Source: Agromyces lapidis | GTDB taxonomy: Bacteria > Actinomycetota > Actinomycetes > Actinomycetales > Microbacteriaceae | Direction: 5' to 3' | Length of the DNA stretch: 64,000 bases | Assembly: GCF_009749405.1 (NCBI RefSeq) | Contig: NZ_WBIQ01000001.1 | Span: 496,001-560,000 of the forward strand | Shown: positions 54,251 through 63,575 of the stretch, piece after piece | Layout: every line of letters starts with the position of its first letter | Position numbering within the stretch: position 1 is the first letter of the stretch | The notes under the pieces: generated by a model | What the model was told of the DNA's origin: nothing | Databases searched by the model: none | Seen by the model: the letters and a program-made list of their open reading frames with translations, nothing else | Made by a program: the position numbers and the translations under genes

Positions 54251-54970
54251 ATGACGCGACGTCTCGTCTCGGTCATGGTGGCGGTGCTGGCGATGGGACT
54301 GCTCGCCGGCTGCGTTGCTGAGGGGGGCGGCGTGCCGACGCCGCCGGCGACGAGTGCGCGCCCCACGACGCCGGCGCCGACCCCGACGGTCGATCCGATC
54401 GACACCGTGACGGCGATCGTCCCCCGGCCCGATGTCGTCGAATTGCGCGACGCCGCCGGAACGGTGATCCTGGAACTCGACTACCTCGACGCCGCCGAGC
54501 CGGCGGTCGCGACCATCGAGCAGGTCATCGGGTCGGCTCCCACCGTCGAGGACCACCCGGGCAACAACCACTACCCGCCGACTCGCACGTATCGCTGGGG
54601 CGGCGTGGAGCTGCGGGAGCAGCGCTACATCGACCGATGGGCGGACTTCGCCGACGACGAGCGGACCCTGTACCGCCCGGGCTTCACGGTCTCGCTCACC
54701 GCCCCCGACTCCGCGGGCCTCACCTTGACGACCGAGCAGGGGGTTGCTGTGGGGTGGACCTGGGTCGAGCTGGCGGCGATGCCCGAGCTCCAGGTCAACC
54801 CCAGCGGCTGCTCCGGCCCCTATCTCGACTACGTCGTCCGTGAAGAGGTCTGGTCCGACGGCACCTCGCACGAACAGCGCTTCGGCGTCGACTTCGTCGC
54901 GAGCGACGACGGATCGAGTGTCGCACGCGTGCGTGCGCCGATGCCGATCCACGAGGACGGCTGCGCCTGA
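54251..54970 (+). CDS. Putative lipoprotein of unknown function
   Basis: A 239-residue exported protein. VMVAVLAMGLLAGC is a clear lipobox signal (cut before Cys at residue 21), followed by a Thr/Pro-rich stretch to about 55. The rest is a beta-rich domain with two cysteines and no recognised family. ATG 54251 is preceded by GGAGGTTACGGAG. It stands alone before ispG and ends the block that separates rseP from ispG. No function can be proposed. Confidence 0.75.
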   Translation: MTRRLVSVMVAVLAMGLLAGCVAEGGGVPTPPATSARPTTPAPTPTVDPIDTVTAIVPRPDVVELRDAAGTVILELDYLDAAEPAVATIEQVIGSAPTVEDHPGNNHYPPTRTYRWGGVELREQRYIDRWADFADDERTLYRPGFTVSLTAPDSAGLTLTTEQGVAVGWTWVELAAMPELQVNPSGCSGPYLDYVVREEVWSDGTSHEQRFGVDFVASDDGSSVARVRAPMPIHEDGCA

Positions 54971-55005
54971 GTCGCACTCGCAGCCGATACCCCGCTCGAC
55001 GCAAT

Positions 55006-55017
55006 TAGACTTGAGTC
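55006..55017 (+). promoter_or_regulatory. Leaderless promoter -10 of ispG
   Basis: TAGACT (55006-55011) followed by six bases and the GTG start at 55018, without a ribosome binding site. Confidence 0.65.
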
Positions 55018-56169
<1,152 letters not shown>

Positions 56170-56207
56170 TAGCCGCCTCGACCGGAGGCGAGTAGGTTCT
56201 CGCACAT

Positions 56208-56228
56208 CGGATGCCCCGACGGCATCCG
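56208..56228 (+). terminator. Short hairpin after ispG
   Basis: CGGATGCC (56208-56215) and GGCATCCG (56221-56228) pair perfectly around five bases. It may end the ispG transcript, or lie in the leader of the small acidic gene, whose possible -10 TAGGTT is at 56193-56198. The arms are copies of the dispersed GGCATCCG motif. Confidence 0.5.
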
Positions 56229-56247
56229 GTGGCGAGAGGGGGCCGTG

Positions 56248-56409
56248 ATGAGCGGCGACGGCGCCGAGTTCGAGTATCCCGACACAGCGGGGTATCCCGA
56301 CGGCATGGGAACGCTTCACGAGGGCACGGACGAGGCCGACGAGGCTGACGAGGCCGACGAGGTCGAGGAGTTCGCGATGACCGACGAGGAGGACGTCGAA
56401 GGCGACTGA
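56248..56409 (+). CDS. Small highly acidic protein (53 aa)
   Basis: A short frame starting at ATG 56248 (GTG 56245 is an alternative) after GGCGAGAGGGGG, a strong ribosome binding site. The 53 residues contain three tandem DEA units (DEADEADEADEVEEF) and end in TDEEDVEGD, with very few basic residues, so the protein is strongly acidic and probably unstructured. Two internal YPDxxGYPD-like repeats lie near residues 10-19. No family is recognised. The ribosome binding site, position between ispG and the ribonuclease gene, and high-GC codon use support a real gene. Confidence 0.6.
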   Translation: MSGDGAEFEYPDTAGYPDGMGTLHEGTDEADEADEADEVEEFAMTDEEDVEGD

Positions 56410-56451
56410 GTTCCACGCGCAACGGGCTGCACGACTCTGTCGAGCGGGGCC

Positions 56452-57873
56452 TCAGACCGCGCTGAAGCGCACCGTGCCCGCCTTGATGTCGGCCGCTTCG
56501 AGCACGACCTCGATCGTGCCGCCGGCCCGCGCACCCGCCGGCGCCGGGCAGCTCGCCGTGACGGCGGGCGTCTCGAGCTGGAACACCGCGCGCTCGCCGC
56601 GCAGCTCGAGCACCGTCGCCGTGAACCGCTCGCCGACCCGGCCGTGGAGGAGGGCCGCCTCCACGCGGGCGATCGAGCCCGAGTCGAGCTGGGCGGCGCG
56701 CTGCGCGGAGGCGGCCATGATCGGCGGGAGCGCGGCGAGGGAGTCGCGCGCCCAGTCGGGGACCTCGCGACCGGCGGCGACCGCCTCGCACACGACGAGG
56801 CCCCATCGGTCGACGAGACGACGGATCGGGGCGGTGACGTGCGCGTACGGTGCGGCAAGGGCCGCCTGCTCGGTCTCGGCGGGTGGGGTGCCGTCGAACG
56901 CGACGTAACCGGCCCCGCGGAAGAGCCCGCCCGCGACCTGCAGCACGGCGAGGGCGAGCGGGTCGCTGCGGTCGAGGCCGCGCAGGTACTCGCCGTACGA
57001 GAGCTCGTCGGGCCAGGGGCATCCGAGCGCCTCGGTCTGCCGTCGGAACGCGGCGAGCCGCTCGCCATCGGGTGCGGGCATGGTGCGCAGCACCCCGACC
57101 CGGGCGTCGAGCATCATGGCGGCCGCGGCCATTCCCGTCATGAGCGAGAGCTGCGCGTTCCAGTCTTCGACGGGCAGGGGCGTGCGGCGGAGCAGGTCGT
57201 AGCCGCCGTCGCGGCGCACGATCTCCTCGTCGGGCGCATTGAGACTCGCGCCGCCGCGGAGCCGCTCCTGCTCGATGCGGGCGCGGCCGATCTCGCCGAG
57301 CAGGGCGACGGGTGCGTCGCGATCGCCTGCCTCGATGAGCGCCTGCGCCTCGGGATAGTCGAGACGCGCCCTCGAGCGGATGAGCGCGCGCTCGAGGCGG
57401 GTGCTCGCGATCGCGCCGTCGGCTCCGAGCTCGAAGCGCCAGACGAAGGCCGGGCGATCGACCCCGGGCAGCAGCGACGCGCGGTCGTCGCCGATCGCGG
57501 GCGGGTGCAGGGGGATGCGGCCGTCGGCGGCGTAGAGCGTCTGTCCGCGCCCGCGTGCCGCGAGATCGACGGCGCCGCCGGGGGCCACGAACGCGGGGAC
57601 GTCCGCGATCGCATAGTGCACGAGGTAGCCGTCGCCGCGTCGAGCGAGGTGCATCGCCTGGTCGAGGTCGGTCGAGCCGGAGGGGTCGATCGTCGCGAAC
57701 GGGAGCTCGCGGAGGTCGGCGGCCGGCGCGGGCGCCGATGCGGCCTCGGCCTCGGCGAGCGCCTCGGGCGGGAACGCCTCGGGCAGGTCGAGCGAGGCGC
57801 GGAGCGCGGCGAGGGAGTCGGCCAGCTCGCTCTGCGCGACGGATTCCGTGAGATGCGGGCGGCGGGCTGGCAT
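56452..57873 (-). CDS. RNB-domain ribonuclease (RNase II/R family)
   Basis: A 473-residue exoribonuclease-like protein. The RNB catalytic region has FATIDPSGSTDLDQAMH (about 58-74) with the conserved acidic residues and HYAIADVPAFVAPGG. The last Asp of the E. coli RNase II cluster is Gln here, a form I recall as common in actinobacterial RNB proteins. YAHVTAPIRRLVDRW near residue 340 is the C-terminal RNB motif. It is shorter than RNase II/R and lacks obvious cold-shock domains at the N-terminus. It probably degrades RNA 3' to 5'. The ATG is leaderless (TAGGCT seven bases upstream). Confidence 0.9.
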   Translation of the reverse strand: MPARRPHLTESVAQSELADSLAALRASLDLPEAFPPEALAEAEAASAPAPAADLRELPFATIDPSGSTDLDQAMHLARRGDGYLVHYAIADVPAFVAPGGAVDLAARGRGQTLYAADGRIPLHPPAIGDDRASLLPGVDRPAFVWRFELGADGAIASTRLERALIRSRARLDYPEAQALIEAGDRDAPVALLGEIGRARIEQERLRGGASLNAPDEEIVRRDGGYDLLRRTPLPVEDWNAQLSLMTGMAAAAMMLDARVGVLRTMPAPDGERLAAFRRQTEALGCPWPDELSYGEYLRGLDRSDPLALAVLQVAGGLFRGAGYVAFDGTPPAETEQAALAAPYAHVTAPIRRLVDRWGLVVCEAVAAGREVPDWARDSLAALPPIMAASAQRAAQLDSGSIARVEAALLHGRVGERFTATVLELRGERAVFQLETPAVTASCPAPAGARAGGTIEVVLEAADIKAGTVRFSAV

Positions 57874-57886
57874 GGCCCCCAGCCTA
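57874..57886 (-). promoter_or_regulatory. Leaderless promoter -10 of the RNB ribonuclease
   Basis: Minus-strand TAGGCT (57886-57881) followed by seven bases and the ATG at 57873. Confidence 0.6.
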
Positions 57887-57921
57887 CGAGGCGCCCACGA
57901 CGGGATGCCTCGTCGGCTTCG

Positions 57922-58938
57922 TCAGTCGTCGTCGCGCCCGAGCACGCGCGAGAGGTGCCGCAGCACGGACTCGCCCCATTCGCTCGTCTCCGACCCGCTC
58001 GCCTCGGCGAGGCAGTCCCACCAGGTGAGCGAGCGGTTCACGGCCTGAGTGATCTCAGCGGCGGCGACGAGTTCGGCCCAGCGGTCGTCGTCGAGGGCGC
58101 CGGACTCGGCCCACGCCCCGCGGAACGCCGCCTCGACCGGAGTCGGGTCGAGCCCGCCGTACTCCATGACGGCCGTAGGGATGAGGATCGCCTCGACCGG
58201 GTGCGCCCACTGCGCGTCGCCGAAGTCGAACACGCGCAGCCGCCCCGGCTCGCCCGCGGCGGCGGCGAAGACGTTGCCAGGGTGCAGGTCGCCGTGCTGC
58301 AGCGTCGGGGTCAGCCCGCTCGCGGCGAGGGTCTCGGCCGCCTCGGCGACCCTCGGTCGCGCGGCGCGGAGCGCGGAGGCGGTCTCGTCGCCGGGCGCCG
58401 AGGGATGCCCCGGGGCGAGCCCGAGCACTCGCTCGAGCATGAGCTCGAACCGAGCGGGCACGGTGCCGGGCGAGCAGTCGGGCACCCCGAGCGCCGCGAT
58501 CTCCTCGGCGCGGCCCACGAGTGCGCGCTGCACCCGTGCCCACTCGGCGACGACCGCGAGCCAGTCGTGCGCGGTGGCGCCCGCCTCGCCGCGCGCTTCG
58601 CGGAGCGTCGCGCCGTGGTCGGCGGTGAGCATCCACCCGCGTTCGGGGTCGGCGGCGATCGGGTCGGCGACCGCGTCGGGCAGCACGCTCGCGAGGAACG
58701 CCTGGAGCCCCGGCTCGAACGCCTGCGCGCGGCAGTTCGCCTTGAACCAGAACCGCGCCGCTTCCTCGCCGCGCCCCGCGTCGATCACGAGTTGCGTCGA
58801 CCACGGTCGCACCCGCGGCTGCGCGACGGCGGTGACGCCGGCGCCGCGCTCACCGAGCGCCGAGGCCGCCCATGCGGTGGCGGCATCGTGCCAGCCGTCC
58901 GACGTCACTTCGGCGGAGAAGGGCCGGTGTTGATCCAT
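57922..58938 (-). CDS. APH-family phosphotransferase
   Basis: A 338-residue kinase-fold protein of the aminoglycoside/choline phosphotransferase family. The catalytic loop is LQHGDLHPGNVFA (about 233) and the metal-binding loop RVFDFGDAQWAHP follows. The N-lobe Lys region is ARFWFKANC. Such proteins phosphorylate diverse small molecules, and the substrate here is unknown; antibiotic resistance should not be assumed. The ATG at 58938 is six bases after minus-strand TATCGT, so it is leaderless and divergent from proS. Confidence 0.85.
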   Translation of the reverse strand: MDQHRPFSAEVTSDGWHDAATAWAASALGERGAGVTAVAQPRVRPWSTQLVIDAGRGEEAARFWFKANCRAQAFEPGLQAFLASVLPDAVADPIAADPERGWMLTADHGATLREARGEAGATAHDWLAVVAEWARVQRALVGRAEEIAALGVPDCSPGTVPARFELMLERVLGLAPGHPSAPGDETASALRAARPRVAEAAETLAASGLTPTLQHGDLHPGNVFAAAAGEPGRLRVFDFGDAQWAHPVEAILIPTAVMEYGGLDPTPVEAAFRGAWAESGALDDDRWAELVAAAEITQAVNRSLTWWDCLAEASGSETSEWGESVLRHLSRVLGRDDD

Positions 58939-58950
58939 GTCAGCACGATA
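58939..58950 (-). promoter_or_regulatory. Leaderless promoter -10 of the APH-family gene
   Basis: Minus-strand TATCGT (58950-58945) followed by six bases and the ATG at 58938. A copy of GAGGCATCC (58957-58965) lies between this and the proS promoter. Confidence 0.6.
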
Positions 58951-58976
58951 GGGCAGGAGGCATCCATCGTGCTCAG

Positions 58977-58988
58977 TAGAATCGTCGG
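58977..58988 (+). promoter_or_regulatory. Leaderless promoter -10 of proS
   Basis: TAGAAT (58977-58982) followed by six bases and the GTG start at 58989. Confidence 0.65.
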
Positions 58989-60752
58989 GTGCCCACACGT
59001 CTCTCGAACTACTTCCTCCGTACGCTCCGCGAAGACCCCGCCGACGCCGAGGTCACGAGCCACAGGCTGCTCGTGCGCGCCGGCTACATCCGCCGCCAGG
59101 CCCCGGGCGTGTTCGCATGGCTGCCGCTCGGCCTCCGGGTGAAGGCGAAGATCGAGCGCATCGTGCGCGAGGAGATGGAGAACGCGGGAGCGCACGAGGT
59201 GCACTTCCCGGCGCTCCTGCCGCGCGAGCCCTACGAGGTCACGAACCGGTGGACCGAGTACGGCGAGGCGCTCTTCCGCCTCCAGGACCGCAAGGGCTCC
59301 GACTACCTGCTCGCGCCGACGCACGAGGAGGTCTTCACGCTGCTCGTGAAAGACCTGTACTCGTCATACAAGGACCTGCCGCTCTCGATCTACCAGATCC
59401 AGGACAAGTACCGCGACGAGGCGCGCCCCCGCGCGGGCCTCCTGCGCGGCCGCGAGTTCACGATGAAGGACGCCTACTCCTTCGACATCTCGGACGAGGG
59501 GCTGGATGTCTCGTACCAGGCCCAGCGCGACGCCTACGAGCGCATCTTCACGCGCCTGGGACTCGAGTACGTCATCGTCAAGGCCGACGCGGGCGCCATG
59601 GGCGGCTCGAAGAGCGAGGAGTTCCTGCACCCGACACCCGTGGGTGAAGACACCTTCGTGCGGTCGGCGGGCGGGTACGCCGCGAACGTCGAGGCGTTCG
59701 AGACGCTCGCGCCCGAGGCGCTGCCCATCGAGGGCCAGCCCGCGCCGATCGTGTTCGACTCGCCGAACACGCCCACGATCCTGAGCCTCGTCGACCACGT
59801 CAACGACCACCAGGCGCGCACCGACCGCCCGTGGCACGCGGCCGACACGCTGAAGAACGTCGTGCTCGCGCTCACCCACCCGGGCGGCACGCGCGAGCTC
59901 GTCGTCGTCGGCATGCCCGGCGACCGCGACGTCGAGATGAAGCGCGCCGAGGTGGCGTTCGCCCCCGCCGAGGTCGAGGCCGCGACCGAGTCCGACTTCG
60001 CGAAGCACCCCGCGCTCGTGAAGGGCTACATCGGGCCGTGGTCGCCCGAGGGTCCCGTGCTCGGCGAGGAGTCGACGAGCGGCATCCGCTTCCTCGTCGA
60101 CCCGCGCGTCGTCGACGGCACGGCCTGGGTGACCGGCGCCAACCTGCACGAGAAGCACGTGCTGTCGCTCGTCGCCGGCCGTGACTTCACCGCCGACGGC
60201 GTCGTCGACATCGCCGACGTGCGCGCCGGCGACCCCGCACCCGACGGCTCGGGTCCGGTCGAACTGGCCCGCGGCATGGAGATCGGACACGTGTTCCAGC
60301 TCGGCCGCAAGTACGCCGAGGCGCTCGGGCTCAAGGTGCTCGACGAGAACGGCAAGCTCGCGACCGTCACGATGGGCTCGTACGGCATCGGCATCACCCG
60401 CATCCTCGCGATCATCGCCGAGCTGCACAACGACGACAAGGGCCTCATCTGGCCCGCCGCCGTCGCCCCGTTCGACGTGCACGTGGTCGCCACCGGCAAG
60501 GACGAGGCGGTGTTCGAGGCCGCGGAGCGGATCGTCGCCGAGCTCGAGGGCGCGCGCTACGAGGTGCTGTACGACGATCGCCCGAAGGTGTCGCCCGGCG
60601 TGAAGTTCGGCGACGCAGAGCTCATCGGCGTGCCGAAGATCGTGATCGCCGGCCGCGGCGTCGCCGACGGCGTCGTCGAGGTCTGGGATCGTGCGACGGG
60701 CGAGCGCACCCAGGTGCCGCTCGACGGCGTCGTCGCCGCGCTGCAGGGCTGA
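58989..60752 (+). CDS. proS: Prolyl-tRNA synthetase (bacterial type with editing domain)
   Basis: A 587-residue class II synthetase. The catalytic core has [47 protein letters not shown] and [13 protein letters not shown] (motif 2 region). Residues about 225-395 form the YbaK-like insertion that removes mischarged alanine. [17 protein letters not shown] is motif 3, followed by the anticodon-binding domain. Length is normal. The start is leaderless. A terminator at 60770-60805 follows. Confidence 0.97.
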   Translation: MPTRLSNYFLRTLREDPADAEVTSHRLLVRAGYIRRQAPGVFAWLPLGLRVKAKIERIVREEMENAGAHEVHFPALLPREPYEVTNRWTEYGEALFRLQDRKGSDYLLAPTHEEVFTLLVKDLYSSYKDLPLSIYQIQDKYRDEARPRAGLLRGREFTMKDAYSFDISDEGLDVSYQAQRDAYERIFTRLGLEYVIVKADAGAMGGSKSEEFLHPTPVGEDTFVRSAGGYAANVEAFETLAPEALPIEGQPAPIVFDSPNTPTILSLVDHVNDHQARTDRPWHAADTLKNVVLALTHPGGTRELVVVGMPGDRDVEMKRAEVAFAPAEVEAATESDFAKHPALVKGYIGPWSPEGPVLGEESTSGIRFLVDPRVVDGTAWVTGANLHEKHVLSLVAGRDFTADGVVDIADVRAGDPAPDGSGPVELARGMEIGHVFQLGRKYAEALGLKVLDENGKLATVTMGSYGIGITRILAIIAELHNDDKGLIWPAAVAPFDVHVVATGKDEAVFEAAERIVAELEGARYEVLYDDRPKVSPGVKFGDAELIGVPKIVIAGRGVADGVVEVWDRATGERTQVPLDGVVAALQG

Positions 60753-60769
60753 CCGGCTGCGCCGAACGC

Positions 60770-60805
60770 TCGGCGGGGTGGGCCCTTCGGGGCGCACCCC
60801 GCCGA
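60770..60805. terminator. Convergent hairpin terminator after proS
   Basis: Two 11-base arms (60770-60780 and 60795-60805) pair perfectly around a 14-base loop. It separates proS from the converging symporter gene. Confidence 0.75.
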
Positions 60806-60809
60806 CGTG

Positions 60810-62318
60810 TCAGCGGTGGTCGTCGTGCAGATGGTCGCGATGCTTCTCCGCTTCGCGGCGGAGGGTCGCGACATCGATGGGTCCCGTGACGGTCAGCTCG
60901 TCCTCCCAGCACTCGATGCCCGAGACCTCGGGCAGCAGGTCTCGGGTGAAGACCGGGTTGCGCCCTTCGCGTCGTTGCCGCGTGTAGTCGCGCAGCAGCT
61001 TGAACGCGATTCCCGACAGCAGCGCGATCGCGATGAGGTTCACGAGCGCCATCAGTCCCATGATGCCGTCGGCGGTGTTCCAGATCAGGTCGGAGGACGC
61101 GACGGAGCCGACGAGGATCGCGACGACGACGAGTACTCGGTAGCTCGTGAGGACCGATCGACGGGCGCTGATGAACTCGATGTTCGATTCGCCGTAGTAG
61201 TAGTTGCCGAGGATCGAGCTGAACGCCAGCAGGAACACGATCACCGTCAGCAGGATGCTCGACCACGCGCCGAGATTGCTCACGATCGCGTCCTGCGTGA
61301 GTCCGATGCCCTTGGAGGCGTTCTCGAGGTCGGGGTTCGAGACCAGGATGATGAACGCGGTGATGGAGCAGACGAGGAACGTGTCGAAGTAGACGCCGAG
61401 GGTCTGCACGAGCCCCTGCTTCACCGGGTGCGTCACCGCCGCGCTCGCGCCCGCGTTCGGGGCCGAACCGAGACCCGCCTCGTTCGAGAACATCCCGCGC
61501 TTGACGCCGGTGAGCACGATGGTGCCGAGTGCGGCGCCGACGACCTCGTTGAAGCCGAACGCCTGCGTGTAGATCGAGGCGAAGACCTCGGGGAAGCTCG
61601 TGATGTTGAGCGCCACGATCACGAGTCCGAGCAGCAGGTAGAGCAGTGCCATGAGCGGCACGACGGCCTGCGTGACCGAGGCGATCCGTCGCACACCGCC
61701 GAACACGACGAGGGCGGTGAGCGCGGCGAGGGCGATGCCGACGACCCACGGGACCCAGCCCGGCGCACCCTCGGGCGCGATCGTCGACGAGACCGTCGCG
61801 CTGATCGTGTTCGCCTGCAGCGACGAGAACGCGAACGGGAAGCAGATGATCAGGATGATCGCGAAGAGGATCCCCATCCAGCGCGCCTTGAGGCCGCGTT
61901 CCATGTAGTAGGCGGGTCCGCCGCGGAATCCGTCGCGGTCGCGCACCTTGAACAGCTGACCAAGGGTGGACTCGACGAAGCTCGAGGCGCCGCCGATGAA
62001 CGCCATCGTCCACATCCAGAAGATTGCGCCGGGCCCGCCCACCGCAATCGCCGTGCCGACGCCCGCGATGTTGCCGACCCCGACCCGAGAGGCGGCCGAG
62101 ATGGTGAACGCCTGGAATGCCGAGACCGACTGCGGTTCGCCCGAGGCGTCGCGCGGGGTCTTGTCGGTCAGGGTTCGGAACATCTCGGGGATCAACCGGA
62201 ACTGCACCACCCCCGAGCGCACCGTGAAGTAGACGCCGAGCACGGCGACGACGGGCAGCACGATCCAGGTCCAGAGCGTGTCGCCCGCGGCGAGCACCCA
62301 ATCGTTGAGGAGATCCAT
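60810..62318 (-). CDS. Alanine/glycine:cation symporter family protein (AGCS)
   Basis: A 502-residue transporter with about ten or eleven membrane helices. The AGCS signatures are AFTISAASRVGVGNIAGVGTA (about 69-89), GGPAYYMERGL, GMFSNEAGLGSAPNA (about 280) and GNYYYGESNIEF. It imports alanine or glycine with sodium. The C-terminal 60 residues are charged and cytoplasmic, ending in a His/Asp-rich tail. CATACT six bases before the ATG may be a weak leaderless -10. Confidence 0.93.
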   Translation of the reverse strand: MDLLNDWVLAAGDTLWTWIVLPVVAVLGVYFTVRSGVVQFRLIPEMFRTLTDKTPRDASGEPQSVSAFQAFTISAASRVGVGNIAGVGTAIAVGGPGAIFWMWTMAFIGGASSFVESTLGQLFKVRDRDGFRGGPAYYMERGLKARWMGILFAIILIICFPFAFSSLQANTISATVSSTIAPEGAPGWVPWVVGIALAALTALVVFGGVRRIASVTQAVVPLMALLYLLLGLVIVALNITSFPEVFASIYTQAFGFNEVVGAALGTIVLTGVKRGMFSNEAGLGSAPNAGASAAVTHPVKQGLVQTLGVYFDTFLVCSITAFIILVSNPDLENASKGIGLTQDAIVSNLGAWSSILLTVIVFLLAFSSILGNYYYGESNIEFISARRSVLTSYRVLVVVAILVGSVASSDLIWNTADGIMGLMALVNLIAIALLSGIAFKLLRDYTRQRREGRNPVFTRDLLPEVSGIECWEDELTVTGPIDVATLRREAEKHRDHLHDDHR

Positions 62319-62422
62319 TCCGTCAGTATGCCGAGCGATCGTCGCGCCCGGCGGTGGCGCGCCGCCGCGGCGGGCCGGGCGGCACCGGAGAGCTTCGGGC
62401 GACGGCCGAGGCGTCCGCGGGG

Positions 62423-63370
62423 TCAGTCATCGCGGGCGGCGCCGGCGAGGAGTCGCCGCAGCTCCGCGGACGTCTGCTCGGACTGCTCCAGGAGTGCGGC
62501 GAGACGCAGGCGGAGCTCGGCTGACGCCATTCCCGGCGATTCCGCGGGATCGCTGCCGTCGCCGGCGTTCGATCCGGCCGCCACGGCCCCCGAGAGCGCA
62601 CCGGCCGCGACGCCGGTCGCCGCGGCACTCGCGAGGTCGTCGGACGAGTCGGCCGTGACGACGACCTCCGGCTTGCCGCCCGCGGATCCGCCGTCGGCAT
62701 CGGCGTCCCGCTGGGGGCCGAGGAACAGGTTGGCCAGGTACCCGGTGAACGTGCCGAAGATCCCCACGCCGACGATGATGATGACGGCGCCGAGCGTGCG
62801 CCCCGGGTTCGTGACCGGGAACTGATCGCCGTATCCGACCGTCGAGATCGTCACGATCGTGTACCAGAGCGCGTCGGAGGCGGACGTGATGTTCGCACCC
62901 TCGGCGTGCTCCTCGACGGCGAGGATCGAGAGGCTGCCGAACTGCAGCACGAAGACGCCGAGCAGCAGCAGCGTCATCAGGGTGCTGTTGGCGCGGTCGT
63001 GGATGAGCGTGTTCCAGATCGTGCGCGGCCCGAGGTCGCGCATGAGTCGCAGCACTCGCAGCAGCCGGAACAGCCGCAGCACCTTGAGCTGCGGGAACGG
63101 CAGGCTCGCGAGCAGGTCCGCCCAGCCGAAACCGCGGAAGAAGTAGCGCGCCGCCGACGGCGCGGTCGCCATCCGGTAGATGAAGTCGCCGAGGAAGATG
63201 AGGCTGAACAGCCCGTTCATGACCGACAGGATGAGCTGGAGCGCTCCGTCGCCGCTGAACGCGTAGACGAACACGAGGTTCGCGATCGACAGGATCGACA
63301 GCACGCCGATGAAGATCTCGTAGGCCGTGTTCTTGAGTTCGGTCCGCACCTTCGCGCGCTGCCTGCGCAT
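62423..63370 (-). CDS. Voltage-gated-type potassium channel
   Basis: A 315-residue channel subunit with six membrane segments. The S4-like segment QLKVLRLFRLLRVLRLMRDL (about 94-113) carries a basic residue at every third position, and the selectivity filter is TVGYGD at 177-182. A hydrophilic, Ala/Asp-rich tail of about 95 residues ends in a possible coiled coil (ELRLRLAALLEQSEQTSAEL) that could hold the tetramer. ATG 63370 follows GAGGAG; longer in-frame starts lack homology. It probably conducts K+. Confidence 0.9.
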   Translation of the reverse strand: MRRQRAKVRTELKNTAYEIFIGVLSILSIANLVFVYAFSGDGALQLILSVMNGLFSLIFLGDFIYRMATAPSAARYFFRGFGWADLLASLPFPQLKVLRLFRLLRVLRLMRDLGPRTIWNTLIHDRANSTLMTLLLLGVFVLQFGSLSILAVEEHAEGANITSASDALWYTIVTISTVGYGDQFPVTNPGRTLGAVIIIVGVGIFGTFTGYLANLFLGPQRDADADGGSAGGKPEVVVTADSSDDLASAAATGVAAGALSGAVAAGSNAGDGSDPAESPGMASAELRLRLAALLEQSEQTSAELRRLLAGAARDD

Positions 63371-63477
63371 GACTGCTCCTCGTGCTGGTCGTGGCGGCGC
63401 AGCCGCCGCGGCATCCATTGTGCTGGAAGCGGGCGGCGTGCCGTGCGAACCGCGCCGCGCGCGATCCGCCACCGAGC

Positions 63478-63510
63478 GTTGACCGCAGCTTCACCGGGCG
63501 TTCACCCCGG
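63478..63510 (+). promoter_or_regulatory. PHO box (PhoP binding site) upstream of phoX
   Basis: Three direct 11-base units follow one another: GTTGACCGCAG (63478-63488), CTTCACCGGGC (63489-63499) and GTTCACCCCGG (63500-63510). GTTCACC repeated every 11 bases is the actinobacterial PHO box known from Streptomyces. It predicts induction of phoX by phosphate starvation through PhoR-PhoP. Confidence 0.78.
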
Positions 63511-63575
63511 CGCCCGGTGCGCGTCGCCCGGTGCACCCACGCTCGTCGTGAGACCCCGAGAGTGAGGACGCCCCC

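Noticed and set aside
52100..54952. A 950-codon minus-strand open frame opposite scoAB and the second hydrolase
   Set aside because: The translation is rich in Arg, Gly and His without motifs, and the plus strand carries well-supported genes.
57922..58938. Aminoglycoside resistance gene
   Set aside because: The APH fold is shared by many small-molecule kinases, and nothing in the sequence or context points to an antibiotic substrate.
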